From: Prevotella sp.
GTDB lineage: Bacteria; Bacteroidota; Bacteroidia; Bacteroidales; Bacteroidaceae
Direction: 5' to 3'
DNA: 64,000 nt
Assembly (NCBI GenBank): GCA_017538105.1
Contig: JAFYJN010000094.1
Coordinates: 1-64,000, forward strand
Part shown: one piece after another, positions 1-6,023 of the stretch
Position numbering within the stretch: position 1 is the stretch's first letter
Layout: each line of letters opens with the position of its first letter
The notes under the pieces: generated by a model
Told to the model about the DNA's origin: nothing
The model's database searches: none
The model's input: the letters and a program-made list of their open reading frames with translations, nothing else
Position numbers and translations under genes: made by a program

Positions 1-294
1 AAACAGAGGAAGTGATTCTTGGACGGCTTTTTTCTTTTTTTTCTTGTTGTCTAAATTCTCGCCTTCTTTGCCATTCACTGTATACACACGGTCAGTGTCT
101 TTTTTCGTAATACGCGTGCGCTTACGCTTGGTTCCCAAAGGGTTCTTATTGCCTTCCACTTCAGCCTGCTTGTCCAAAATGGCATATATCAGAGTTTCTT
201 TCTCATCGCCAGATTTGTAGTCGGCACCTATACCTTGAGCTATATCCACCAATTCGTGGATATCCTTCGATAATAAATCGTCTTTGCTATACAT
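1..294 (-). CDS. rho: Transcription termination factor Rho, N-terminal part (cut by window edge)
   Basis: Only the first 98 codons are in the window; the gene runs off the left edge. The protein starts MYSKDDLLSKDIHELVDIAQ, a Rho N-terminal helical domain. It continues through a second helix (ETLIYAILDKQAEVEGN) into a very basic stretch with KRKRTR and a KKKKKK run. Rho is the hexameric RNA helicase that terminates transcription, and a long charged insert between the N-terminal domain and the RNA-binding domain is usual in Bacteroidota. A TAATTTTG box 130 bp upstream suggests a leader of about 125 nt, which would suit Rho autoregulation. That last point is inference. The catalytic domains lie outside the window. 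Confidence 0.85.
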   Translation of the reverse strand, partial: MYSKDDLLSKDIHELVDIAQGIGADYKSGDEKETLIYAILDKQAEVEGNKNPLGTKRKRTRITKKDTDRVYTVNGKEGENLDNKKKKKKAVQESLPLF

Positions 295-424
295 AAAAAT
301 AAAATAGGGTAAAGAAAAAATGTTTTCCACTCTACGGTCGCGACATAGAGAGCCGCAAATGAAAGTATGATGGATTATTTACATGTTAAGTTTCGGACCG
401 AAACCTTCAAATGAAAATCGAATG

Positions 425-432
425 CAAAATTA
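425..432 (-). promoter_or_regulatory. Probable promoter -7 box of rho
   Basis: On the minus strand this reads TAATTTTG, matching the Bacteroidota -7 consensus TAnnTTTG. A weak TTCG sits about 20 bp further upstream. It predicts a leader of about 125 nt before the rho start at 294. A short inverted repeat (GTTTC/GAAAC, 390-404) lies inside that leader. Confidence 0.45.
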
Positions 433-510
433 CACAATTCCTTTCATATGCCCGAATAATTGTATGATTTAATCTCCTCTATTAACGCTATTTAACAGAC
501 TGCCCGCATT

Positions 511-548
511 GAAAAGCGGCAGTCGATGTATGCCGACTACCGCTTTTC
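511..548. terminator. Hairpin terminator after the exported protein gene
   Basis: GAAAAGCGGCAGTCG pairs with CGACTACCGCTTTTC across a 7-8 nt loop, with one mismatch. It lies 27 bp past the stop of the minus-strand gene at 575 and upstream of rho, so it ends that transcript. Confidence 0.65.
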
Positions 549-574
549 ATAAAATAAGGATAGACGAAAAGAAA

Positions 575-1489
575 TTACCAGCTGTGTTCCAGTAAGGTCA
601 CTTTGGTGGAGCCCGTTTGTTTTTGTCCCATCATGTCGGCCGTTTCTTCCACATTGATACTGCTCACCCAGTCATTGCCTAGAAACTCGTAGGTGGCGTC
701 TTCTTTCATTTCCCCCTTGATTTGACCACTGTTAAGAATCATATCGATGTTCTGGCGAACCATCTCTGCCTGCTCCTCAGGCACTTGTGAGAGAATCAGT
801 TCCTTCAGTTCATCTTTAGACAGGTTTAGTGATCCCGACGACTTCACTTGGTTGCCTTTGACCATGAACAGACGGTTCATCTTCAAACCCAACTGGTTTT
901 CGTATGAGTCAACGGACCCAGTCATAATGGTTTTGCCATTGAGGGCGAAAATGTTAGGATTGTTTTGGAAGCCCTTGAGCAACACTTCGACATTCATTTG
1001 CTCCAACAGTTGTTCTTTCAAACCATCCTTGTCGAGTGGCTGTCCCATTAATTGTGGTATTTGGGTCAACAGTTCCGTGGCGGTTTCTTCAGCTTTGTTA
1101 TTTAAATGTGTGGTAATCTCGTCTTTGTTGAGGATGTCAACGATTTTACCGGCAGCGTCGGTCTTCAGTTTGAAAGTGACATTTTCGACGAATTGCTGAC
1201 CCATGGTCATCAACTGAACCATGATGTTGTCGTCGGCTCCTTCTACTTTCATGTCTTTTTTCACAAGGTCGATAATCGTCCCGTTGGCGTCAACTTCGTG
1301 TACAGTGTAATCCTCCTTGCAAGTCATTTTGAGGGTAATGGGACTATCCATTGTGAGGGTTGTGGTGCTCTCATATTGGTATATGGCATGGTCGCCCACT
1401 TGGTACTTCGGTTGGATGGTCTTCATCTGAGCATTGGCACCGATTGCCGTCAACGCTAATGAGAGGACAAATAATACTTTTTTCATCAT
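575..1489 (-). CDS. Exported protein of unknown function
   Basis: About 304 residues. The start chosen is the MMKK pair at 1489/1486, because residues MKKVLFVLSLALTAIGANA form a normal signal peptide ending ANA-Q. An in-frame ATG at 1519 would add ten polar residues in front of it. The mature part is rich in charged and Thr/Ser residues and alternates beta-like strands (QVGDHAIYQYESTTTLTM) with helical stretches (EQLLEQMNVEVLLKGF). It is a soluble periplasmic or surface protein with no lipobox and no motif I recognise. It lies 78 bp after proS on the same strand and may be read through from it. Function unknown. Confidence 0.75.
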   Translation of the reverse strand: MMKKVLFVLSLALTAIGANAQMKTIQPKYQVGDHAIYQYESTTTLTMDSPITLKMTCKEDYTVHEVDANGTIIDLVKKDMKVEGADDNIMVQLMTMGQQFVENVTFKLKTDAAGKIVDILNKDEITTHLNNKAEETATELLTQIPQLMGQPLDKDGLKEQLLEQMNVEVLLKGFQNNPNIFALNGKTIMTGSVDSYENQLGLKMNRLFMVKGNQVKSSGSLNLSKDELKELILSQVPEEQAEMVRQNIDMILNSGQIKGEMKEDATYEFLGNDWVSSINVEETADMMGQKQTGSTKVTLLEHSW

Positions 1490-1567
1490 TATGGTTTTTG
1501 GGTTGTTATTAATATTCAATATTTGGAGTTTGGAATCATTTATAACCCGTCACTTGTCATGCGTCGT

Positions 1568-3049
1568 TTAATAGCTTCTTGCTATAATGACACGATATTT
1601 GGCGGGTTTGCCACTCACCATGTCGGTGCCTGGAGTCTGTTCCACTCCGAATGGCACGCATCGAATGGTGGCCTGTGTCTCTTCCTTGATTCGGGCTTCC
1701 GTTTCGGCTGTGCCGTCCCAGTGGCATAGGAAGAAACCACCTTCTTTCACACGATTTTTGAAATCTTCGTAGTTGTCGCATTCGTAGATGCGTGCATCAC
1801 GGTAGGCCTTCGCTTTGGAGAAGATATTTTGTTGTATCTCATCCAACAAATTCTCCACACGTTCTACGATGCCATCGATACTAACCGTCTCTTTCTCCAA
1901 TGTGTCACGACGCATAATTTCCAATGTGCCATTTTCCAAGTCACGACCTCCCATGACCAAGCGCACAGGAACACCTTTCAGTTCATAATCTGCGAATTTG
2001 AAGCCTGGACGTTTGTTGTCAGCGTCATCGTATTTCACGCTGATACCGGCATTCTGCAGTTCTTCGATGATGGGTTGTAAACGCTCGCTGATGGCAGCCA
2101 GTTGGTCGGCGCCTTTTGTGATGGGGATAATGACAACTTGTATCGGGGCCAAACGCGGAGGGAGCACAAGTCCGTTGTCGTCGCTGTGGGTCATGATTAG
2201 CGCCCCAATGAGACGAGTGGATACCCCCCATGAAGTAGCCCACACCAACTCGGGCTTATTCTCTTTATTTAAATATGTGACATCAAAAGCCTTGGCAAAA
2301 TTTTGTCCCAAGAAATGGCTCGTGCCGCTTTGCAGAGCTTTACCATCCTGCATCATCGCCTCGATGGTATAAGTGTCGAGGGCACCGGCAAAGCGTTCCG
2401 TCTCGCTCTTTACGCCTTGGATAACGGGTACGCCCATCCACTGTTCAGCAAATTCTGCGTATACTTTTAGCATCTTTTGTGCCTCTTCCTCAGCTTCTTC
2501 GCGCGTGGCATGGGCGGTATGGCCTTCTTGCCAAAGAAATTCAGAAGTACGCAGGAAAGGACGGGTTCGCATCTCCCATCGCATCACGTTGCACCACTGG
2601 TTGCACATCAATGGAAGGTCACGCCAACTATGAATCCAGTTCTTATACGTATTCCATATGATTGTTTCCGATGTGGGACGGATAATCAGTTCCTCTTCCA
2701 ACTTAGCTGCAGGATCCACCTCTACGCCACTCTTGTCATGCTTGGCGCGAAGACGATAGTGGGTGACTACTGCTGCCTCTTTCGCAAAGCCTTCCACATG
2801 TTCGGCTTCACGGCTTAGGAACGATTTCGGTATCAACAAAGGGAAATAGGCATTTTGTGCTCCTGTAGCCTTGAACATCTTGTCCAATTGTTGCTGCATT
2901 TTCTCCCAGATAGCATAGCCATAGGGTTTAATGACCATGCATCCGCGTACGGCACTCTGTTCGGCTAAATCTGCTTTAACTACCAAATCGTTGTACCACT
3001 GACTATAATTGTCAGCTCTCTTCGTCAAATCCTTTAATTCTTTTGCCAT
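1568..3049 (-). CDS. proS: Proline--tRNA ligase, archaeal/eukaryotic type
   Basis: 493 residues. It charges tRNA-Pro in the cytoplasm. It is a class II synthetase of the short type without the INS editing domain, as is usual in Bacteroidota. Visible features are the N-terminal motif [18 protein letters not shown], class II motif 1 around [16 protein letters not shown], motif 2 near [20 protein letters not shown], the [15 protein letters not shown] region, motif 3 [12 protein letters not shown], and the C-terminal zinc/tail domain ending in IIARSY. A C-terminal Tyr is characteristic of this type. The ATG start gives the expected length, and a TAATTTTG promoter box lies 60 bp upstream. Confidence 0.96.
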   Translation of the reverse strand: MAKELKDLTKRADNYSQWYNDLVVKADLAEQSAVRGCMVIKPYGYAIWEKMQQQLDKMFKATGAQNAYFPLLIPKSFLSREAEHVEGFAKEAAVVTHYRLRAKHDKSGVEVDPAAKLEEELIIRPTSETIIWNTYKNWIHSWRDLPLMCNQWCNVMRWEMRTRPFLRTSEFLWQEGHTAHATREEAEEEAQKMLKVYAEFAEQWMGVPVIQGVKSETERFAGALDTYTIEAMMQDGKALQSGTSHFLGQNFAKAFDVTYLNKENKPELVWATSWGVSTRLIGALIMTHSDDNGLVLPPRLAPIQVVIIPITKGADQLAAISERLQPIIEELQNAGISVKYDDADNKRPGFKFADYELKGVPVRLVMGGRDLENGTLEIMRRDTLEKETVSIDGIVERVENLLDEIQQNIFSKAKAYRDARIYECDNYEDFKNRVKEGGFFLCHWDGTAETEARIKEETQATIRCVPFGVEQTPGTDMVSGKPAKYRVIIARSY

Positions 3050-3109
3050 GATTGTTCGTCGTTTGTATCCTCAATGTGAATGGGTATGGGATATTTTGAT
3101 AATTGGCTG

Positions 3110-3117
3110 CAAAATTA
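3110..3117 (-). promoter_or_regulatory. Probable -7 box for proS
   Basis: Minus strand TAATTTTG, a TAnnTTTG match, 61 bp upstream of the proS start. No good TTTG -33 element is visible at the right distance, so support is partial. Confidence 0.45.
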
Positions 3118-3190
3118 GCCAAAAAAAAGGATAAAAACTTCTTTTTGACATCTTTTGTTCAAAAAGTGATAAAAAAAAACGGAAAAAATG

Positions 3191-3219
3191 TTGTGTTGTA
3201 AAAAAAAACGTTATCTTTG
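3191..3219 (+). promoter_or_regulatory. Promoter of the OmpA-like lipoprotein gene
   Basis: TTG at 3191 and TATCTTTG at 3212-3219 give Bacteroidota-type spacing of about 18 bp. The implied leader is about 73 nt, AT-rich and without a clear hairpin. Confidence 0.7.
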
Positions 3220-3298
3220 CAAAGAAAAGCCAAAATATTGGCTCCAACATTGACTAATAATAACCATTTAATTTCTAAAAACTTAAAAAAACTAGATT

Positions 3299-3979
3299 AT
3301 GAAAAGTATGAAATTTGCGACAATCGCTCTGTGCGGTCTTTTAACATTGGGTAGTTGCAACCTCAGCAATGCCGTTAAAGGTGGTGGTATCGGTACACTC
3401 GCTGGTACACTCGCTGGTGGCGTGATTGGCAAAATTGCTGGCAACACAGCCGTAGGCGCTGCCGTAGGCGCTGCTGTAGGTGGAACCACTGGTGCCCTTA
3501 TCGGACGTCACATGGACAAGGTGAAGGCTCAGGCCGCTGCCGTTGAGAACGCCAAGGTTGAAGAAATCACCGATAACAATGGCCTCCAGGCTGTGAAGGT
3601 AACCTTCGACTCGGGTATCCTCTTTGCTACTGGCAAGTATGACCTGAACAATGCTTCCAAACAGTCGCTCAGCAAGTTCGCTCGTGTGCTCCTCAGCGAT
3701 CCCCAGTTGTCTGTGGATATTCAGGGCCACACCGACAGCACTGGTTCCGACGCTATCAACAACCCGCTTTCACAGAACCGCGCACAGGCAGTTGCCAGCT
3801 ATCTCGTTAGTTGTGGCGTTCCCGCTTCGCAGTTCCAAAACGTGACGGGCTTCGGTTCACGCTATCCAGTTGCTTCCAATGCAACAGCTGCTGGCAAACA
3901 GCAGAACCGCCGCGTGGATATCATCCTCTACGCTAGCCAGGCGATGATCGACGCCGCCAACAGTGGCAACCTCAACTAA
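3299..3979 (+). CDS. OmpA-family outer-membrane lipoprotein with glycine zipper
   Basis: 226 residues. The signal peptide ends in LTLGSC (Cys20 as lipidation site). Next comes a Gly/Ala zipper at about 29-70 (GTLAGTLAGGVIGKIAG, then GAAVGAAVGGTTGALIG), encoded by tandem near-repeats of 9-12 bp around 3392-3480. The C-terminal OmpA domain, about 105-215, contains LSVDIQGHTDSTGSDAINN and the SQNRAQAVASYL motif that binds meso-diaminopimelate in peptidoglycan. The arrangement matches YiaD-like lipoproteins that tether the outer membrane to the wall. It is a single-gene unit with its own promoter and a strong terminator. Confidence 0.9.
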   Translation: MKSMKFATIALCGLLTLGSCNLSNAVKGGGIGTLAGTLAGGVIGKIAGNTAVGAAVGAAVGGTTGALIGRHMDKVKAQAAAVENAKVEEITDNNGLQAVKVTFDSGILFATGKYDLNNASKQSLSKFARVLLSDPQLSVDIQGHTDSTGSDAINNPLSQNRAQAVASYLVSCGVPASQFQNVTGFGSRYPVASNATAAGKQQNRRVDIILYASQAMIDAANSGNLN

Positions 3980-4005
3980 TCTGTAAGCGATAATAGATCC
4001 TTTCA

Positions 4006-4038
4006 TAAGAGGGACGGATACATCATCCGTCCCTCTTA
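4006..4038 (+). terminator. Rho-independent terminator of the OmpA-like gene
   Basis: A perfect 13-bp stem (AAGAGGGACGGAT paired with ATCCGTCCCTCTT) with a 5-nt loop, followed within 12 bp by a T-rich run at 4050-4059. Confidence 0.85.
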
Positions 4039-4062
4039 AGATATAAACATTTTTTCTTTGAA

Positions 4063-4746
4063 GTGCTTGTCATACGTAAGATATTGAAATGTGTGAAGTG
4101 GCTAGTGGTGTTTTTCTTTACATCCACTATCCTTTCCGTCATCTTATATCGATTTGTGCCCGTCTTCGCCACCCCGCTGATGGTTATCCGTTGTGTGCAA
4201 CAGGTGGCCAATGGCGACAAACTCACATGGCACCATTCGTGGACTTCACTCGAGCACATGTCACCCCATCTACCTATCGCTGTCATGGCCAGTGAGGACC
4301 AGCGTTTCCTCACACATCATGGCTTTGATGTGGAGGCCATCAAGAAAGCCATTGAATACAATGAAACTCACGAGAAAAAACGAGGGGCAAGCACCATCTC
4401 TCAACAGACGGCGAAAAATGTGTTCCTCTGGCCGGGCCGTTCATGGTTGAGAAAGGGTTTGGAGGCATATTTCACCTTTCTCATCGAACTGTTCTGGAGT
4501 AAAGAACGCATCATGGAGGTCTACCTCAATTCCATAGAGATGGGTCCTGGCATCTACGGTGCCGAGGCCGTCGCAGAACAGCATTTCAACAAATCAGCGG
4601 CGGTACTCACTCGTGAAGATTGTGCCTTGATTGCTGCCACCCTTCCCAAACCCTTGGAATATAGTTCCAAGACCCCTTCTGCCTATATGCTCAAACGTCA
4701 ACGCCAAATCCTCCGACAAATGAAAAACATACCTCGTTTCCCTTAA
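4063..4746 (+). CDS. mtgA: Monofunctional biosynthetic peptidoglycan transglycosylase
   Basis: 227 residues from a GTG start. An N-terminal membrane anchor ([19 protein letters not shown]) is followed by a GT51 domain that polymerises lipid II into glycan strands on the periplasmic face. The catalytic motif [13 protein letters not shown] (family signature with the essential Glu), [16 protein letters not shown] and the [20 protein letters not shown] block are all present. There is no transpeptidase domain and the length is normal for MtgA. The start is uncertain: a TTTCTTTG element at 4053-4060 resembles a -7 box, which would place the GTG at or before the transcription start and favour an in-frame TTG at 4084. 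Confidence 0.92.
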   Translation: MLVIRKILKCVKWLVVFFFTSTILSVILYRFVPVFATPLMVIRCVQQVANGDKLTWHHSWTSLEHMSPHLPIAVMASEDQRFLTHHGFDVEAIKKAIEYNETHEKKRGASTISQQTAKNVFLWPGRSWLRKGLEAYFTFLIELFWSKERIMEVYLNSIEMGPGIYGAEAVAEQHFNKSAAVLTREDCALIAATLPKPLEYSSKTPSAYMLKRQRQILRQMKNIPRFP

Positions 4747-4748
4747 GG

Positions 4749-4774
4749 GTCACAGTGGAGGCGGGGGCTGTGAC
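4749..4774 (+). terminator. Possible terminator after mtgA
   Basis: GTCACAG pairs with CTGTGAC across a 12-nt G-rich loop, followed by ATTTTC, 3 bp after the mtgA stop. The stem is short and the loop is long, so support is moderate. Confidence 0.5.
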
Positions 4775-4842
4775 ATTTTCACATCATTGCAGAGGGTTGA
4801 GAATGTTTTAGCGAACATCAATAATAGAAAATAACCCTTATA

Positions 4843-4873
4843 TTTGTTTTTCCCTTTCCATTCTTTATCTTTG
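4843..4873 (+). promoter_or_regulatory. Promoter of the SUMF1-fold lipoprotein gene
   Basis: TTTG at 4843-4846 and TATCTTTG at 4866-4873, 19 bp apart: a full match to the Bacteroidota consensus. The leader is about 17-20 nt, supporting the ATG at 4897. Confidence 0.8.
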
Positions 4874-4896
4874 CAACACTAAATAATCTATTCATC

Positions 4897-5781
4897 ATGG
4901 CAGATATCTCTTCATCTCAGATGCTTCTTGTCAGCACGAAGCTCGATGGCCGCTACCCCATAATATATATCTTTGTGTTGTTCTTGTTCATATTTGCCTC
5001 TTGTGGAAAGACAAATAAAGACGTTGACCATGATTCTCCTCAAGAGGGAATTACCAATAAAACTTTTACTGTCAATGGTGTATCGTTTACGATGGTAGTA
5101 GTCGAGGGTGGTACGTTTACCATGGGATTCATACCAGATCAAGGCGAGAAAGAAGTATGTGAGGGAAATGATGATTCCCCTCACAAAGTGACGCTGAATG
5201 ATTACCGAATCGGTGAAACCGAGGTGACACAGGCTTTATGGATGGCAATTATGGGCTGTAACCCGTCAGAATATAAGGGTGACAGTCTACCTGTGGAAAC
5301 AGTGTCATGGGATGACTGTCAGTCGTTTATCAGCAAACTGAATTCCATGACAGCAGAGCAACGACCTGAAGGAAAAGATTTCCGACTGCCCACTGAGGAA
5401 GAGTGGGAGTTCGCTGCACGCGGGGGTAACAAGAGCAACCACACAAAATATGCAGGTGGTAATGACCTTGACAGTGTGGCTTGGTATGGAAAAGATTGGG
5501 ATTTGATTGTCGGCACTTATCCTGTTGCCCAAAAATCACCGAATGAGTTGGGGCTTTATGACATGAGTGGCAACGTGGCGGAATGGTGTCAAGATTGGTG
5601 TGGTAAAAACGTCGGTTGTGAGTCTCGCTCTGATGGCTCTTGTTATAAGGTTAAGCCCCCTGGTCGTGCTTACCGAGGTGGCAGTTGGCTCCTTCCTGCC
5701 AATTACTGTCGTGTGTCGTATCATGACTATATTCCTCCTGAGAATGCGTATTCCTGTATTGGCTTACGTCTTGCCTTATAG
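4897..5781 (+). CDS. SUMF1/formylglycine-generating-enzyme-fold lipoprotein
   Basis: 294 residues. A hydrophobic segment, YPIIYIFVLFLFIFASC, gives a lipobox at Cys36 after an unusually long 20-residue n-region. The rest is an FGE-sulfatase domain: VVEGGTFTMGF, IGETEVTQALWMAIMG, LPTEEEWEFAARGG, ELGLYDMSGNVAEWCQD, and YRGGSW...IGLRLAL. Relative to true formylglycine-generating enzymes, the first catalytic Cys (after GGSW) is Leu. The second (NYCR) is kept, so enzyme activity is doubtful. Many Bacteroidota use this fold as a binding or scaffold lipoprotein (GldJ/GldK type). It has its own promoter and lies 240 bp before the CHAT gene, which has a separate promoter. Confidence 0.85.
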   Translation: MADISSSQMLLVSTKLDGRYPIIYIFVLFLFIFASCGKTNKDVDHDSPQEGITNKTFTVNGVSFTMVVVEGGTFTMGFIPDQGEKEVCEGNDDSPHKVTLNDYRIGETEVTQALWMAIMGCNPSEYKGDSLPVETVSWDDCQSFISKLNSMTAEQRPEGKDFRLPTEEEWEFAARGGNKSNHTKYAGGNDLDSVAWYGKDWDLIVGTYPVAQKSPNELGLYDMSGNVAEWCQDWCGKNVGCESRSDGSCYKVKPPGRAYRGGSWLLPANYCRVSYHDYIPPENAYSCIGLRLAL

Positions 5782-5787
5782 AAACCT

Positions 5788-5796
5788 CCCCCCCCC
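5788..5796 (+). repeat. Homopolymer of nine cytosines
   Basis: An uninterrupted C9 run 7 bp after the SUMF1 gene stop and directly at the 5' edge of the flippase-like remnant. Homopolymers of this length can slip during replication. Here the tract lies outside the SUMF1 reading frame. Confidence 0.9.
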
Positions 5797-5797
5797 G

Positions 5798-5938
5798 GAC
5801 AACAAAGAGGAATATTCACATCATATTGAATACAGCGTTCTCTTTGCCGGCGTTCAGGTGATCTCTATCCTCGTAGGATTGATACGCAACAAATTGGTGG
5901 CGCTCATTCTCGGACATGCCGATGGTAAAGACAAGTGA
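5798..5938 (+). pseudogene. Remnant resembling the N-terminus of a polysaccharide flippase (Wzx-like)
   Basis: A 46-codon open stretch without an ATG. It translates to DNKEEYSHHIEYSVLFAG followed by VQVISILVGLIRNKLVALIL and GHADG. From memory of the family, this resembles the first membrane helix of Bacteroidota oligosaccharide flippases, which read roughly ...LFGGVQ...LI..IR.KLVA.LLGP.G. Homology stops exactly where the flippase should continue, and a TGA follows. I read it as a decayed 5' fragment left after deletion of a surface-polysaccharide gene. No database comparison was possible, so it could also be chance. Confidence 0.45.
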
Positions 5939-5965
5939 TGAAGAATAAGTGAATAAACATTATTC

Positions 5966-5996
5966 TTGGTAAAAAGATAAAAAAAAGTTATCTTTG
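5966..5996 (+). promoter_or_regulatory. Promoter of the TPR-CHAT gene
   Basis: TTG at 5966-5968 and TATCTTTG at 5989-5996, 20 bp apart. The -7 box overlaps an upstream in-frame ATG at 5994, so translation must begin at the next ATG, 6024. Confidence 0.8.
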
Positions 5997-6023
5997 CAGT
6001 TGAAAAATAGACCGAAGGAAATC

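Noticed and set aside
3380-3490. Tandem short repeats, possible CRISPR or microsatellite
   Set aside because: They encode the glycine zipper of the OmpA-like lipoprotein in frame; no spacers of constant length.
5567-5938. A 123-codon frame running through the end of the SUMF1 gene into the flippase-like remnant
   Set aside because: Its first 70 codons are an out-of-frame reading of the SUMF1 domain; only the part after the C9 tract looks like protein, so it was recorded as a remnant.
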